Assembly: GCA_016281495.1 (NCBI GenBank)
Contig: JAEEIU010000002.1
Location: forward strand, 1 to 64,000
Direction of reading: 5' to 3'
DNA: 64,000 nt
Origin: Treponema sp.
Lineage (GTDB): Bacteria > Spirochaetota > Spirochaetia > Treponematales > Treponemataceae
Both the position numbers and the translations under genes were made by a program. Below are positions 1 through 9,129 of the stretch, one piece after another (position 1 is the first letter of the stretch; each line of letters opens with the position of its first letter). The notes below the pieces were generated by a model. That model made no database searches, had not been told where the DNA came from, and was given only the letters and a program-made list of their open reading frames with translations.

Positions 1-67
1 GAGTTTGTATATTTAGAGCCACACAATTAAATCAAACCATAAAGAAAAACGCTAAGGTAGGACACAA

Positions 68-751
68 ATGAATAAAGACTGGTCAGACAAAAACAAAGAG
101 ATGCAAAAACTGATCTCAAAGGAAGCGACTTTCAAAAAAGGAATTAAGGTCCTTATTGAACTGAGGAAGGACATTTTCGCTCAGATTACTCATATTGTCA
201 AGGATTATCCAGAGGAAGCATTTTCTCAGATGCCCTTTGGTGGTGGAGACGGAAACCACAATGCCACGCTTGCCTTTTCCATCTGGCACACATTCAGAAT
301 CGAGGACATAGTCGCACACGAAATGATCGCGGGTGATTCTCAGATTTTTTTCAAAGAAGATTTTTCCAAAGCCATTCATTCTCCAATCATAACGACGGCA
401 AATGAAATTCCAGATGACAAAATGGAAGAGTTCTCCAAAAAGCTGGATATCAAGGAACTTTACCGTTACGCCGAAGCCGTGATGGAATCTTCAAACCAAA
501 TGCTGAAGAAGCTTGAGTATTCCGACTTGAAGCGGAAATTCGGTGATGATATGGTTTTAAAGCTGAAGAAGACAAAATACATAAGTGAAGATGAAAAATC
601 GGCCTGGCTCATTGACTACTGGTGTTCCAAGGATGTCCTTGGTCTGATCAAGATGCCTTTTTCAAGACATTGGATCATGCATGTGGAAGCGATGCGGAAG
701 ATTGCAAACAAACTCAGCCTAATTGCCAATAAAAAGGGGGGTAAGAAATGA
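68..751 (+). CDS. DinB-like helical bundle protein
   Basis: The 227-residue soluble protein has no signal peptide. A histidine-containing helix near residue 77 (IWHTFRIED) and a second near residue 203 (SRHWIMHVEA) fit the spaced histidines of the DinB/YfiT four-helix fold, which often binds a metal and in some members transfers thiols. Very similar proteins in Firmicutes are annotated as DinB family or, misleadingly, phage adaptors; this comes from memory and was not searched. A TAAGGTAGGA ribosome site precedes the ATG. The stop overlaps the next acetyltransferase start (ATGA), so the two are probably cotranslated. The substrate is unknown. Confidence 0.7.
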   Translation: MNKDWSDKNKEMQKLISKEATFKKGIKVLIELRKDIFAQITHIVKDYPEEAFSQMPFGGGDGNHNATLAFSIWHTFRIEDIVAHEMIAGDSQIFFKEDFSKAIHSPIITTANEIPDDKMEEFSKKLDIKELYRYAEAVMESSNQMLKKLEYSDLKRKFGDDMVLKLKKTKYISEDEKSAWLIDYWCSKDVLGLIKMPFSRHWIMHVEAMRKIANKLSLIANKKGGKK

Positions 752-1191
752 TAATCCAAGTTGACGAAAACAACATTAATGAAGCCGCAAGAATACATTC
801 AATTTCCTGGCAGGACTCGCACCGTTCGTTTTGCGAAAAGGAATTTGTAGAGCTGCATAGTATTGAGCATCAGAGAAAATATCTTTTGGACAAACTAAAT
901 GACGCATACGAGATTTTCATGCTTTTGGATGGAGAGCCTGTTGGGATTGTGTCTGTAAAGGATAATCTGATTGAAGACCTTTACGTACTTCCACAGATGC
1001 AGAACAAGGGTTACGGGACAGAACTTTTGAAATATGCATGCCAAAAATGCATTGGAAAACCTACTCTGTGGATTTTGGAAAACAATGTGAATGCCGCACG
1101 ACTTTACAAAAGATTCGGTTTTACAGAAACGGGTCGCCGTCAAGCCATAACAGAAAATCTTGATGAAATTGAATTTGAATTGTCAAAGTGA
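748..1191 (+). CDS. GNAT family N-acetyltransferase
   Basis: The 147-residue protein has a GNAT fold. The acetyl-CoA binding segment is near residue 80 (LYVLPQMQNKGYGTELL, matching the V-x-P-x-x-x-x-x-G-x-G motif A), followed by the typical C-terminal NxxAxxLYxxxGF segment (NNVNAARLYKRFGF). It likely acetylates an amine on a small molecule or protein; the acceptor cannot be told from sequence. Its start overlaps the stop of the DinB-like gene, and a kinase-like gene follows 10 nt downstream, so it is in a run of small-molecule-modifying genes. Confidence 0.85.
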   Translation: MIIQVDENNINEAARIHSISWQDSHRSFCEKEFVELHSIEHQRKYLLDKLNDAYEIFMLLDGEPVGIVSVKDNLIEDLYVLPQMQNKGYGTELLKYACQKCIGKPTLWILENNVNAARLYKRFGFTETGRRQAITENLDEIEFELSK

Positions 1192-1201
1192 GGATTGAAA
1201 T

Positions 1202-1912
1202 ATGACATTCGACGGAACTCAAAAAGTTATCGGAAAGGGGGCACAGGCAGAAGTGCTTTTGTATCACGGTTTTGCATACAAGGTTTATAAGGAATCATAT
1301 CCAGCAGAATGGATCGATTTTGAAAAACAACAGCAGCAGGCAGTAAACAAGGCATGCCTATGCGATGTAAAATACTACGACACTGATGACCCCCACATAA
1401 TCAAGATGGATTTGGTAGAAGGAGACCAACTTGAAAAATCCGTTCCAAAGAATCCTGAACAGGGCTTTATGCTTCTTTCCCGTGCATTCCGTTTTGTACA
1501 TGAGGCAGATTCCACAGGCACAACAATTCCGCCGCTTAGCGCAACGGCAGGACTTGTGCTTACAGATGAAGAAAAACCACAAGTGCTTCCAATTATCGAT
1601 CGTCTTTCTCAAAAATACAAGAGCTGCATCTGCCATCTGGACATGCATTTTCTTAACATCATGATTCCAAATGATGCCGAACTCATTGCAGATAAAATTA
1701 AATACACAATCATCGACTGGATGAACGCCCGACTTGCCCCACCAGTTTTCGATTATGCCCGGACTTATGTGATTTTTGATGAGTTTGCAAAAGAGGCAGT
1801 TGAATATTATAAGGCAGCGGTATGGCCGGATATCCTTTCCCTTGGCATTGGTGAAGACGATTTCTTTGATGCGGTAAAAGCTTGCAAAATTTTACGGAGC
1901 CATGAAAAATGA
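1202..1912 (+). CDS. APH/choline-kinase-like phosphotransferase
   Basis: The 236-residue protein is a member of the protein-kinase-like phosphotransferase superfamily. An N-terminal glycine-rich stretch (residues 8-14) and a lysine at about 27 would form the ATP site. The catalytic loop is HLDMHFLN (H145, D147, N152) and the metal-binding aspartate is D172 in IIDW. It transfers phosphate from ATP to a small hydroxylated substrate that cannot be identified here. It is shorter than classical aminoglycoside kinases and resembles the TIGR02172-type putative kinases. The stop overlaps the start of the next gene by 4 nt. Confidence 0.75.
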   Translation: MTFDGTQKVIGKGAQAEVLLYHGFAYKVYKESYPAEWIDFEKQQQQAVNKACLCDVKYYDTDDPHIIKMDLVEGDQLEKSVPKNPEQGFMLLSRAFRFVHEADSTGTTIPPLSATAGLVLTDEEKPQVLPIIDRLSQKYKSCICHLDMHFLNIMIPNDAELIADKIKYTIIDWMNARLAPPVFDYARTYVIFDEFAKEAVEYYKAAVWPDILSLGIGEDDFFDAVKACKILRSHEK

Positions 1913-2745
1913 TAAATGACATGCAGTTTGGAATGCCTACTTTGATAGAAAATAAAACACTTGATGACAACATCGCTTTGTGCAAAAGGTTAGGCCTCAA
2001 ATTCATCGAGTTGAACATGAACTTTCCGGAATACCAGCTTGAACAACTTGAACAGACGGAAACATTTATCAAAGCCGCAGAACAGGCCAAGATTTACTAT
2101 ACAATTCATCTTGATGAAAACCTGAATATCGCAGACTTCAATTCCCTTGTAACGGATGCGTATCTTGAGACAGTCCGGCGTACAATCGAAATTGCAAAAA
2201 AACTTCTTCCCTTGCGAGATAAATATGGCAATCCGACTCAACCCCTTACACTCAACATGCACATGCATCATGGAATCTACATCACCCTGCCGGATAAAAA
2301 GGTCCAGATGTATGAACGTGATTTTGATACGTATATGAAATCATTTGAGCGATTCAGGAAATGCTGTGAAAAGTGGATTGGAGAATCAGACATAAAGATT
2401 GTAGTAGAAAATACAGATGGCTTTAGGGATTACGAAAAGAAATCAATTGAATTCCTTCTGGAAAGCCCTTTCTTTGCGCTGACCTGGGACATTGGACATT
2501 CAAAGGCAATCGGTGAAAAAGACGTGCCGTTTATAAAATCACATGTAGATCGGCTCATTCATTTTCACATTCATGACGGTTCAGAAAATCCACCAAAAAA
2601 TCATCTGGCCTTGGGAGACGGAGAAATCGACCTTGATGACAGACTTAAGCTGGCAGAATCATGCAATGCAAGATGTGTGCTTGAAACAAAAACTGTAGCG
2701 GCCCTGGAAAAATCTGTTGAATATTTGAAAAAACAAATTCAATAG
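1909..2745 (+). CDS. Sugar phosphate isomerase/epimerase-like TIM barrel
   Basis: The 278-residue protein resembles the xylose isomerase-like/AP endonuclease 2 TIM-barrel family. Acidic and histidine residues at strand ends fit the metal site: E35 in FIELNM, the HMHMHHG cluster near 118, VVENTDG near 166, TWDIGH near 192, HFHIHDG near 219 and a late VLETK. Members isomerise or epimerise sugars or cleave abasic DNA; the substrate is undefined. ATGA overlap with the upstream kinase suggests translational coupling and possibly a shared sugar or cyclitol substrate, which is inference. Confidence 0.75.
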   Translation: MINDMQFGMPTLIENKTLDDNIALCKRLGLKFIELNMNFPEYQLEQLEQTETFIKAAEQAKIYYTIHLDENLNIADFNSLVTDAYLETVRRTIEIAKKLLPLRDKYGNPTQPLTLNMHMHHGIYITLPDKKVQMYERDFDTYMKSFERFRKCCEKWIGESDIKIVVENTDGFRDYEKKSIEFLLESPFFALTWDIGHSKAIGEKDVPFIKSHVDRLIHFHIHDGSENPPKNHLALGDGEIDLDDRLKLAESCNARCVLETKTVAALEKSVEYLKKQIQ

Positions 2746-2857
2746 TACACGTGGACAATGGCATGAAATTTTGCTATCATTTTTCTATAAATTGTGTCAG
2801 CAAAATAAAATGACATGGATTACAAGATAATTGATATAATTCAGAAAGGAGAAAAAG

Positions 2858-3427
2858 ATGTCAAACATTTATGATTTAGTACCGGTTTTTGAAAACGACA
2901 GATGGCTTTTGCGCTTTGTGGAAAAGTCTGATGCAGAAGATTTAATTGAGGTTTATGGTGATAAAAATGCTCTTCCGTTTTTTAACAGCGATAATTGTGA
3001 TGGTGACAATTTTTATTATCATACAAAAGAGCAGATGGATAAGGCCATGGATTTTTGGCTTTCTTCATATAAAGAAAAATGGTTTGTACGCTGGGCAATT
3101 ATTGATAAGATGAACAACAAAGCAATTGGCACAATTGAATCTTTCAAGAGGCTTTCGGAAGATGCGTTTAATGAAAGCGGCGTCCTTCGGCTTGATGTGG
3201 GAAGCAGTTATGAAAGGTCTGATGTCCTGGAAGAAATCATGTCGCTCATTGTCCCCCACATTTTTGAAATGTTTGAATGCAGGCAAGTTGTAACCAAAGT
3301 TCCGATTTATGCAATTGAACGTATGGAAGCCGCAAAGAAGTTTGGTTTTGAAAAGACGGATGCCCTTCTTGTTGCTAAAGATGGTGTAGCATTCAACGGT
3401 TATTGGGTTTATAAGTCGAGAGGTTAA
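2858..3427 (+). CDS. GNAT family N-acetyltransferase (RimJ/RimL-like)
   Basis: The 189-residue protein opens with a RimJ/RimL-like beta strand (NDRWLLRFVEKSDAEDL) and ends with the AxxKFGFEKT segment typical of ribosomal-protein and antibiotic acetyltransferases. A clear AGAAAGGAG ribosome site lies 8 nt upstream and a TATAAT box lies about 25 nt upstream of the start. The gene is separated by only 2 nt from the APH(3')-like kinase downstream, so the two are almost certainly one transcript. The acceptor substrate is unknown. Confidence 0.8.
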   Translation: MSNIYDLVPVFENDRWLLRFVEKSDAEDLIEVYGDKNALPFFNSDNCDGDNFYYHTKEQMDKAMDFWLSSYKEKWFVRWAIIDKMNNKAIGTIESFKRLSEDAFNESGVLRLDVGSSYERSDVLEEIMSLIVPHIFEMFECRQVVTKVPIYAIERMEAAKKFGFEKTDALLVAKDGVAFNGYWVYKSRG

Positions 3428-3429
3428 AA

Positions 3430-4236
3430 ATGCTTGATTCCATACCGGAAAACATACAGAAACTGATAACAGGAAAACAATACACAAGTGATGACATAGG
3501 AAAGTCTGACTCCACGGTTTTTCTGTTTGATGATTGTGTCTTGAAAATTCTGGTGGCAGAAGACGAGGCAGTACGCAAGAAAAATGATTTGAACGTACAG
3601 GTTATGCGCTGGCTAAAAGGAAAAATCCCTGTGCCGGAAGTTCTTGCCTATGAGAGTGACGATAAAAAACAATATCTTCTTATGAGCCGCATACAGGGAA
3701 AAATGCTGTGTGATGAATATTATCTTGAGCATCCGCGTGAATTGTGCAGGCTGCTGGCTGACGCTTTTAAAATACTATGGAGTGTTGATGTCTCAGGCTG
3801 CCCATACGAAAGGAGAATGGATACCGAACTTGAACAAGCAAAATACCGTGTGGAAAATAATCTTGTAGACTTGGAAGATGCAGAACCCGAAACTTTTGGC
3901 GAAGGCGGCTTTGAAAATCCAGAGGCCCTGCTCAAGTGGCTGGAAGAAAACCGTCCTGTCTATGAGCCTGTCCTCTCGCATGGAGATTTTTGCCTCCCGA
4001 ACATTTTTGCTCAGAATGGAAAAATCAGCGGCTTTATAGATTTGGGTGACACTGGAATTGGCGACAAATGGCGCGACATAGCCTTATGTTACCGGAGTTT
4101 AAAGCATAATGTTGACGGAACCTTTGGCGGCAAGGTTTACCCAGACGTAAATCCCGACATGCTTTTTGAAGAACTGGGCATTGAGCCAAATAAGGAAAAA
4201 CACAAGTTTTACATTTTGCTGGATGAGTTGTTTTAA
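3430..4236 (+). CDS. APH(3')-type aminoglycoside phosphotransferase
   Basis: At 268 residues this is the usual APH(3') length. The catalytic loop LSHGDFCLPN places H184 and D186 in the canonical HGDxxxxN motif, followed by SGFIDLGDTGIGDKWRDIA, the DxG metal site and flanking sequence. The protein ends in KFYILLDELF, nearly the same ending as I recall for enterococcal APH(3')-IIIa, and the WLxGKxPVPxVL segment near residue 58 also matches. The family phosphorylates the 3' hydroxyl of kanamycin and neomycin. It is cotranscribed with a GNAT gene. Activity in this host is inferred; a housekeeping kinase paralogue is less likely. Confidence 0.85.
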   Translation: MLDSIPENIQKLITGKQYTSDDIGKSDSTVFLFDDCVLKILVAEDEAVRKKNDLNVQVMRWLKGKIPVPEVLAYESDDKKQYLLMSRIQGKMLCDEYYLEHPRELCRLLADAFKILWSVDVSGCPYERRMDTELEQAKYRVENNLVDLEDAEPETFGEGGFENPEALLKWLEENRPVYEPVLSHGDFCLPNIFAQNGKISGFIDLGDTGIGDKWRDIALCYRSLKHNVDGTFGGKVYPDVNPDMLFEELGIEPNKEKHKFYILLDELF

Positions 4237-4253
4237 TCATGAGGAGAAAAACT

Positions 4254-5189
4254 ATGAAAAAAGGAATAATATCATTGGTAATGAGTTTGTTCATTGTATT
4301 TTCAACAGCAGCACAAACTGATAAGAATTATAATAATTTTATAAATATTGTAAAAAAAGAATTAAAAGAAATTCACATACAAAATTATGAGGAACATTTT
4401 AAAGAACAGTATTTCATTATCAAAGAAGAGAATGATTATTTTGATGTAGGAACAGAAGTTGGATTGACAAATTTATATAATATCTGCACTCAAAATGATA
4501 AGTCACAATGGAAAAAGATAATTAAGGATTATTTTTCTCAAGTAAAAGTAAGCAGGGATGAAGAAAAGAGCATACTTCCTAAATTAGAAAAATTTGAAAC
4601 AGCAAAAGAATATCTTAAACTACGAATATACCCAATTGATTATAAGGAACAGATTTCAAAATCATCAATATTCGAATCTGACACTGGTGATTACATCAGC
4701 GTTGTTGTTTTAGATTTCCCGAGTGCCATAAGAAATTTAACAAAAGAATATACGGAAAAATGGAATTTAAGTGAAAAAGAAATTTTTGAAGTTGCAAAAG
4801 AAAACACACTAAAAAACAATAAGGAAGAATTTGAAGAATATAAAATTACGGATACATTTTCTGTTTCAGTAATGCTTTCTGATACAAACATTTTTGTTAC
4901 TTCTTCAATTTATGATTTAAATAAAAAATGTAATTCAATTTCAAAACATGGTGCTTTTGTCGCTATTCCAAACCGATATGGAATAGTATTAAAAAATGTA
5001 AATAAAGAAACAATAAACAATGATATTGTGCAAATGATGGGACTTGTAAATTATATGTATCAGCAAGGACCGACAAGCATTACAAATACAATATACTGGT
5101 TTGATGGAAATAACTTTTTCAAGGTTATCCACGACCCTTCAAAAGGACTGATAAAACTTCCTGATGAATTAATGAAGGTTTTGGAATAA
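4254..5189 (+). CDS. Secreted hypothetical protein
   Basis: The start is placed at 4254 because GAGGAG at 4241-4246 is correctly spaced from it; an in-frame ATG at 4239 lies upstream of that site. The product has about 311 residues, begins with a signal peptide (MKKGIISLVMSLFIVFSTAA) and is then charged and AT-rich in codon use (many AAA, GAA, ATT). No family was recognised. It contains a DUF1444-like feel (FVAIPNRYGIVLKNV), but that is not a confident match. It sits 17 nt after the APH gene stop and may share its transcript. Confidence 0.7.
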   Translation: MKKGIISLVMSLFIVFSTAAQTDKNYNNFINIVKKELKEIHIQNYEEHFKEQYFIIKEENDYFDVGTEVGLTNLYNICTQNDKSQWKKIIKDYFSQVKVSRDEEKSILPKLEKFETAKEYLKLRIYPIDYKEQISKSSIFESDTGDYISVVVLDFPSAIRNLTKEYTEKWNLSEKEIFEVAKENTLKNNKEEFEEYKITDTFSVSVMLSDTNIFVTSSIYDLNKKCNSISKHGAFVAIPNRYGIVLKNVNKETINNDIVQMMGLVNYMYQQGPTSITNTIYWFDGNNFFKVIHDPSKGLIKLPDELMKVLE

Positions 5190-5254
5190 AAACATACAAC
5201 AGCCAGAACATTTTAATTTGATGTGACAAAGTAAATGACAGGAGAAGAAAAAGA

Positions 5255-6367
5255 ATGAAGAAATCAAAAATTCTTACACTAAGCATAATATGTTGTGTTG
5301 TTTTTCTTTTTGTAATTTTATTTTTCTATAATTTTGGATATTTATTTTTTGAAAAAGAAGAAAAGGGACATCTTGCATCATTTATATTTGATATGAACAA
5401 ATATGTTATTGAAATTCCTGAAGATAAGAAAGAATCTCTTAATATATCCTGGAATGGCGAAACCATTTATGAAAACGAGACATTTAATAAAAAGAATATA
5501 AGTTATTCAAGATATATATATGGAGATAATTATTTTTTAATAACACTAGATAATGTTTCAAAAGAATATTATTTTTTTAAGCCAAACAATTGGGAATTCC
5601 ATGAGTTTAAAATCACGATAAATAGCAATGAAGAAATTCAATTTTGGATTGACAATACACTTCAAAGCGAATCTAGCTCAATTATGAGCAAAAAAAATGA
5701 AATGATAACTGTTGAAGAAATAAATGAAAGATTAAATTTTAACAATCAAGAAGTAAAAGAATATTTTAAACCATTTTATGACAAATTAAAAAAAATGGAT
5801 TTGGAAAAACCAACTCCTGAAGATCAGATTAAATTGTTTTATGAAACAATAAAAGTTTTGGATGAGGAATATTATTTTAATATTTTTGATTTTGATTATA
5901 CACCAAGTGATGAATTAACAGAAATATTTCATAAAATCTTTTCTGAAGATGAAATTTGGCAGAATATCATTTCAAATTTACATACTAAAGCATCCCAGCA
6001 ACCAGACAGGTTTCTTGATACGATTAAAACGATTAAGATAAAAGATATTTCAGTAACATCGATTGATGACAAAGAATGCACATGCCTGGTACGAGCAGAA
6101 GCGAGCCATTGGTTTTATGCTGATTGGGGCTTAGAGTCGGTAAAATATAATTATTTTAAATACTACGATGATATTTGTATAAATGAAAAAGATTTAGAAA
6201 GATATGATCAAAAAGCTTTAGAAGAATATGAAGAAATTGGTGAAGGGAAACCTTGGGGAACCACCATAAATTCGGAAGAAAATCATGTATTCCACTTAGT
6301 TAAGAAAGATGGAATATTTAAAATTAAAGATTTTATTTTTAACATTACATCAATTAGCGATTATTAA
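5255..6367 (+). CDS. Membrane-anchored hypothetical protein
   Basis: The 370-residue protein has one N-terminal transmembrane helix (residues 7-31) and a large acidic, lysine-rich extracytoplasmic part. An AGGAGAAG ribosome site precedes the start. The region around residues 185-260 is predicted helical by eye, followed by beta-rich sequence. No conserved domain was recognised. Strong AT bias matches the neighbouring secreted proteins rather than the enzymes upstream, suggesting separate acquisition or relaxed codon selection. Confidence 0.65.
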   Translation: MKKSKILTLSIICCVVFLFVILFFYNFGYLFFEKEEKGHLASFIFDMNKYVIEIPEDKKESLNISWNGETIYENETFNKKNISYSRYIYGDNYFLITLDNVSKEYYFFKPNNWEFHEFKITINSNEEIQFWIDNTLQSESSSIMSKKNEMITVEEINERLNFNNQEVKEYFKPFYDKLKKMDLEKPTPEDQIKLFYETIKVLDEEYYFNIFDFDYTPSDELTEIFHKIFSEDEIWQNIISNLHTKASQQPDRFLDTIKTIKIKDISVTSIDDKECTCLVRAEASHWFYADWGLESVKYNYFKYYDDICINEKDLERYDQKALEEYEEIGEGKPWGTTINSEENHVFHLVKKDGIFKIKDFIFNITSISDY

Positions 6368-6550
6368 AGGATTTATTCAAATTTGGCAAAACGAAGTACC
6401 TTTACGCATAAAACTCTTGAATAATCTGTGGATTGTGTTATCATTGGAATGTAGGATATCCAGTTTTTTCTTATATTGACATAATGCTGATGCTGGATAG
6501 TGAGAAATTGTTATGTAGCCACCTTTACAGGACCTTTAGTGAGGGAAAAT

Positions 6551-7408
6551 ATGAAAAGAGTAATTGTTTTTGTATCACTAATCTTTTTATGTGCGAACAT
6601 ATTCTGCAAAGAAATAATCAGAGATGATATGATTGGAAAGAACAATCGATTTGAAATAAATGAAACCTTCTATTTTATTGAATTCATAAATGAATCAGAG
6701 TTTACTTTTTATTACCCCTATGGAGGTTACAATGGTAAAAACCTTCATTATACGTTAAAAAACAACAAGCTCACATTAATCAGTGAAAATGGAAAACCTT
6801 TTGATGATGATAAAATGAACAAGCTTCTTTTTCCAAAGGGGAATAAAACTGTTCTTATTTACGAAGAGAATTCAGATGACTTTTGGTGCAAGGAACTTTT
6901 TAGAAATGAGAATATCTGTTTAAGAAATTTCAAGAATAATACAGAAGTCGGTTCAAAATGCTCTTTAGATGGAACAAAAGTTATCAAGCACAATGGAAGA
7001 GAATTTGTTTTGGCAAATGAAAATTTACGATTACGTGAAAAACCGGATTTAAAGGCTGCAACAGGAACATTCAATTATCAATCATATTTCGGAACTGCAG
7101 AATCATTATTAACGGGAAAATACACATATAAAGGATATAAAGTGAACTCCTTTACCGACTATCCATTATTGTTAAAGGGCATGACCGTTAAATATGAAGC
7201 CGTAACAGTGGATCAACAAACAATCGACGGAATAACGGCACCATGGTATAGAATCGTGCTTGAAGACAACAGGGAAGAAGGTGCATGGCCTCAAAGATAT
7301 TGGGTTTTTGGCGGATATTTATCTGAAATCGATGACCCAAAAAATCCTGAATATGAAAAACAGTTAATACAGAGTTCTGTTGAGAAAGGCATTTTGGTAA
7401 AACAATGA
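6551..7408 (+). CDS. Secreted protein with SH3b-like segment
   Basis: The start at 6551 is chosen for GAGGG at 6541-6545 and because it gives a signal peptide (MKRVIVFVSLIFLCANIFC) in a 285-residue product. The Cys at the end of that segment might make it a lipoprotein. From about residue 155 the sequence ANENLRLREKPDLKAAT begins an SH3b-like fold, ending with WVFGGYLSE, as in other genes nearby. SH3b domains commonly bind cell-wall or protein ligands; the role here is unknown. The 183-bp upstream gap is gene-free. Confidence 0.7.
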   Translation: MKRVIVFVSLIFLCANIFCKEIIRDDMIGKNNRFEINETFYFIEFINESEFTFYYPYGGYNGKNLHYTLKNNKLTLISENGKPFDDDKMNKLLFPKGNKTVLIYEENSDDFWCKELFRNENICLRNFKNNTEVGSKCSLDGTKVIKHNGREFVLANENLRLREKPDLKAATGTFNYQSYFGTAESLLTGKYTYKGYKVNSFTDYPLLLKGMTVKYEAVTVDQQTIDGITAPWYRIVLEDNREEGAWPQRYWVFGGYLSEIDDPKNPEYEKQLIQSSVEKGILVKQ

Positions 7409-7428
7409 AAAGAGAATAGGGAGTAAGA

Positions 7429-8325
7429 ATGAAGAAATATTTTACATTACTTTTAACATTTTTAATGATAGGCTCAGCATTTTGTGGCGACAAAGCTTCG
7501 TTAAAATTTAGGTTTGTTAATGGAAACGTTGCCCCAGGCGAACCTATCCCAGAAAACTGCGAGAAAATATCAGTCTATAATGATCTTGATAAAATTGATT
7601 ATGTTGTAGAAAAAGAAATAGTTTTTGACGGAAGCCACATTAAACAGATAGAATTACAAAGTGACCAATTTTTTTCAGGAGTATATGAAATAATCCTAAC
7701 CCTTGACGTGGAAGGGACAAAAATATTTTCCGACATTACCGAACATAATATTGGAAGATCCCTACTTGCCCAGATTGACAACTCCTATCTTTTTAATGCC
7801 ATAATCAGAGATAAAATTACTTCAGGCTCTGTTTCAGTTTCAGGATTTACTAACATCACGCTTTTAATGAAGATAAAAGAAAATTTTGACTGCATCGATA
7901 ATACAAATATAAATTATGATGGATTTAAATTTGTAAAATCATCTTTCACGCCTGACAGCAATCAAACTGTAGATAAAAAAGACCCCATACAGGTTATGGA
8001 AGCCTTCCTGTATTACTACAAGCAAAATGATCCCCAGTGGAAAAACTATGTTTACTCTTATCCGAACCTTAGCACAGAAGACAATAGATTCATTAAAAAT
8101 ATGGAAAATAATAGAAAAAATAATTTTTCATCCATAAATCAATATGATGTTTATGTTGAAGAGGTGTTAAAACCTGCAAAAAAGCCATCTTCTTTCTTTT
8201 TCCGCAACAAAGATTATATCGATGTCTATATTCCTTTTAAACTTGAAAATCAAGAAAATACATTTATTCGATACATCGATCTTGTAATAAACAAAAAGGG
8301 AGAATATTTCGTTAAGAATTTTTAA
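7429..8325 (+). CDS. Secreted hypothetical protein
   Basis: The 298-residue product has a signal peptide (MKKYFTLLLTFLMIGSAFCG) and follows the previous gene by 20 nt with GGGAG as ribosome site, so the pair is likely one operon. The C-terminal third contains DPIQVMEAFLYYYKQNDPQWKNYV, which resembles DPSATLAAFFISYLSQTDEWKDLI in the next gene, indicating a shared paralogous domain of roughly 100 residues. No known family was recognised. The domain could be a small NTF2-like or immunity-type fold, but this is a guess. Confidence 0.7.
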   Translation: MKKYFTLLLTFLMIGSAFCGDKASLKFRFVNGNVAPGEPIPENCEKISVYNDLDKIDYVVEKEIVFDGSHIKQIELQSDQFFSGVYEIILTLDVEGTKIFSDITEHNIGRSLLAQIDNSYLFNAIIRDKITSGSVSVSGFTNITLLMKIKENFDCIDNTNINYDGFKFVKSSFTPDSNQTVDKKDPIQVMEAFLYYYKQNDPQWKNYVYSYPNLSTEDNRFIKNMENNRKNNFSSINQYDVYVEEVLKPAKKPSSFFFRNKDYIDVYIPFKLENQENTFIRYIDLVINKKGEYFVKNF

Positions 8326-8388
8326 AGCTGCAATCCGGCTTGTTGGGTAAATGAACAATGGAGCCATAATAAAACATAAGGAGATAGT

Positions 8389-9099
8389 ATGAAATTAAAG
8401 AAAACCATTATTTTAATTATATCAGCAGTTCTTTTGTTCGCTTCATGTGCTAGTGCTGAAAAGGCAAATAAAATAGACACAAACATAATCTACAAATCCC
8501 CTTCTCTATCAGCAAAACAAATCGGTTACCAAAATGAATTGGAAGCTTCAGAAGTATTAGAAATTGGTGAAAATGCAATTGTTAACGGATCCGAGTATTT
8601 TTTTTGGATCAAGATTCGCACGAAAGATGATGTTGAAGGCTGGGTAATAATGAAGAAGCGTAATAAAACGAACTCGGACAGTTATTACAACATCGAGCGA
8701 AATGGCACGAAAATTACAGCAAGCAAAAACAGTAAAGAACTTACAGGCAACGAATGGAAAGACTTTAAAGACCCTTCTGCAACTCTTGCTGCTTTTTTCA
8801 TAAGCTATTTGTCTCAGACCGATGAATGGAAAGATTTGATTGCCGACTTTGGCGATTTTGACAGCAAGGAAGAATTGATAGCCGAAAGAAACAGGCCTTA
8901 TGAAGAATTCTATGGACGAGTTGACAGTTTAAGCATTACAATCAACCCTCTGTATTTTAAAAACTACGGCAATGGGACTGCATTATACACGGTGAGCTTT
9001 GGTTTTTCATATGACGGAAATCTTGGCGCAGGAGACGATCAAGTCAGCATGATAATGGACGAAAATGGAAACTGGCTCATCGTGAAACTACCCATGTAG
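8389..9099 (+). CDS. Lipoprotein with SH3b-like domain
   Basis: The 236-residue product has a lipobox ending at Cys20 (LLFASC). Residues 30-85 look like an SH3b domain (IIYKSPSLSAKQIGY ending in EGWVIMKK). The C-terminal part shares the AFxxxYxxxxDxWKD pattern with the preceding secreted protein. The ribosome site AAGGAG lies 8 nt before the ATG. Surface location is inferred from the lipobox. The function is unknown. Confidence 0.75.
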   Translation: MKLKKTIILIISAVLLFASCASAEKANKIDTNIIYKSPSLSAKQIGYQNELEASEVLEIGENAIVNGSEYFFWIKIRTKDDVEGWVIMKKRNKTNSDSYYNIERNGTKITASKNSKELTGNEWKDFKDPSATLAAFFISYLSQTDEWKDLIADFGDFDSKEELIAERNRPYEEFYGRVDSLSITINPLYFKNYGNGTALYTVSFGFSYDGNLGAGDDQVSMIMDENGNWLIVKLPM

Positions 9100-9129
9100 A
9101 ATATGTCATATTTTTTTTTGGAGGATTAA

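Noticed and set aside
68-751. Phage head-tail adaptor gene, implying a prophage
   Set aside because: The histidine pattern fits DinB-like proteins, and no other phage gene is nearby.
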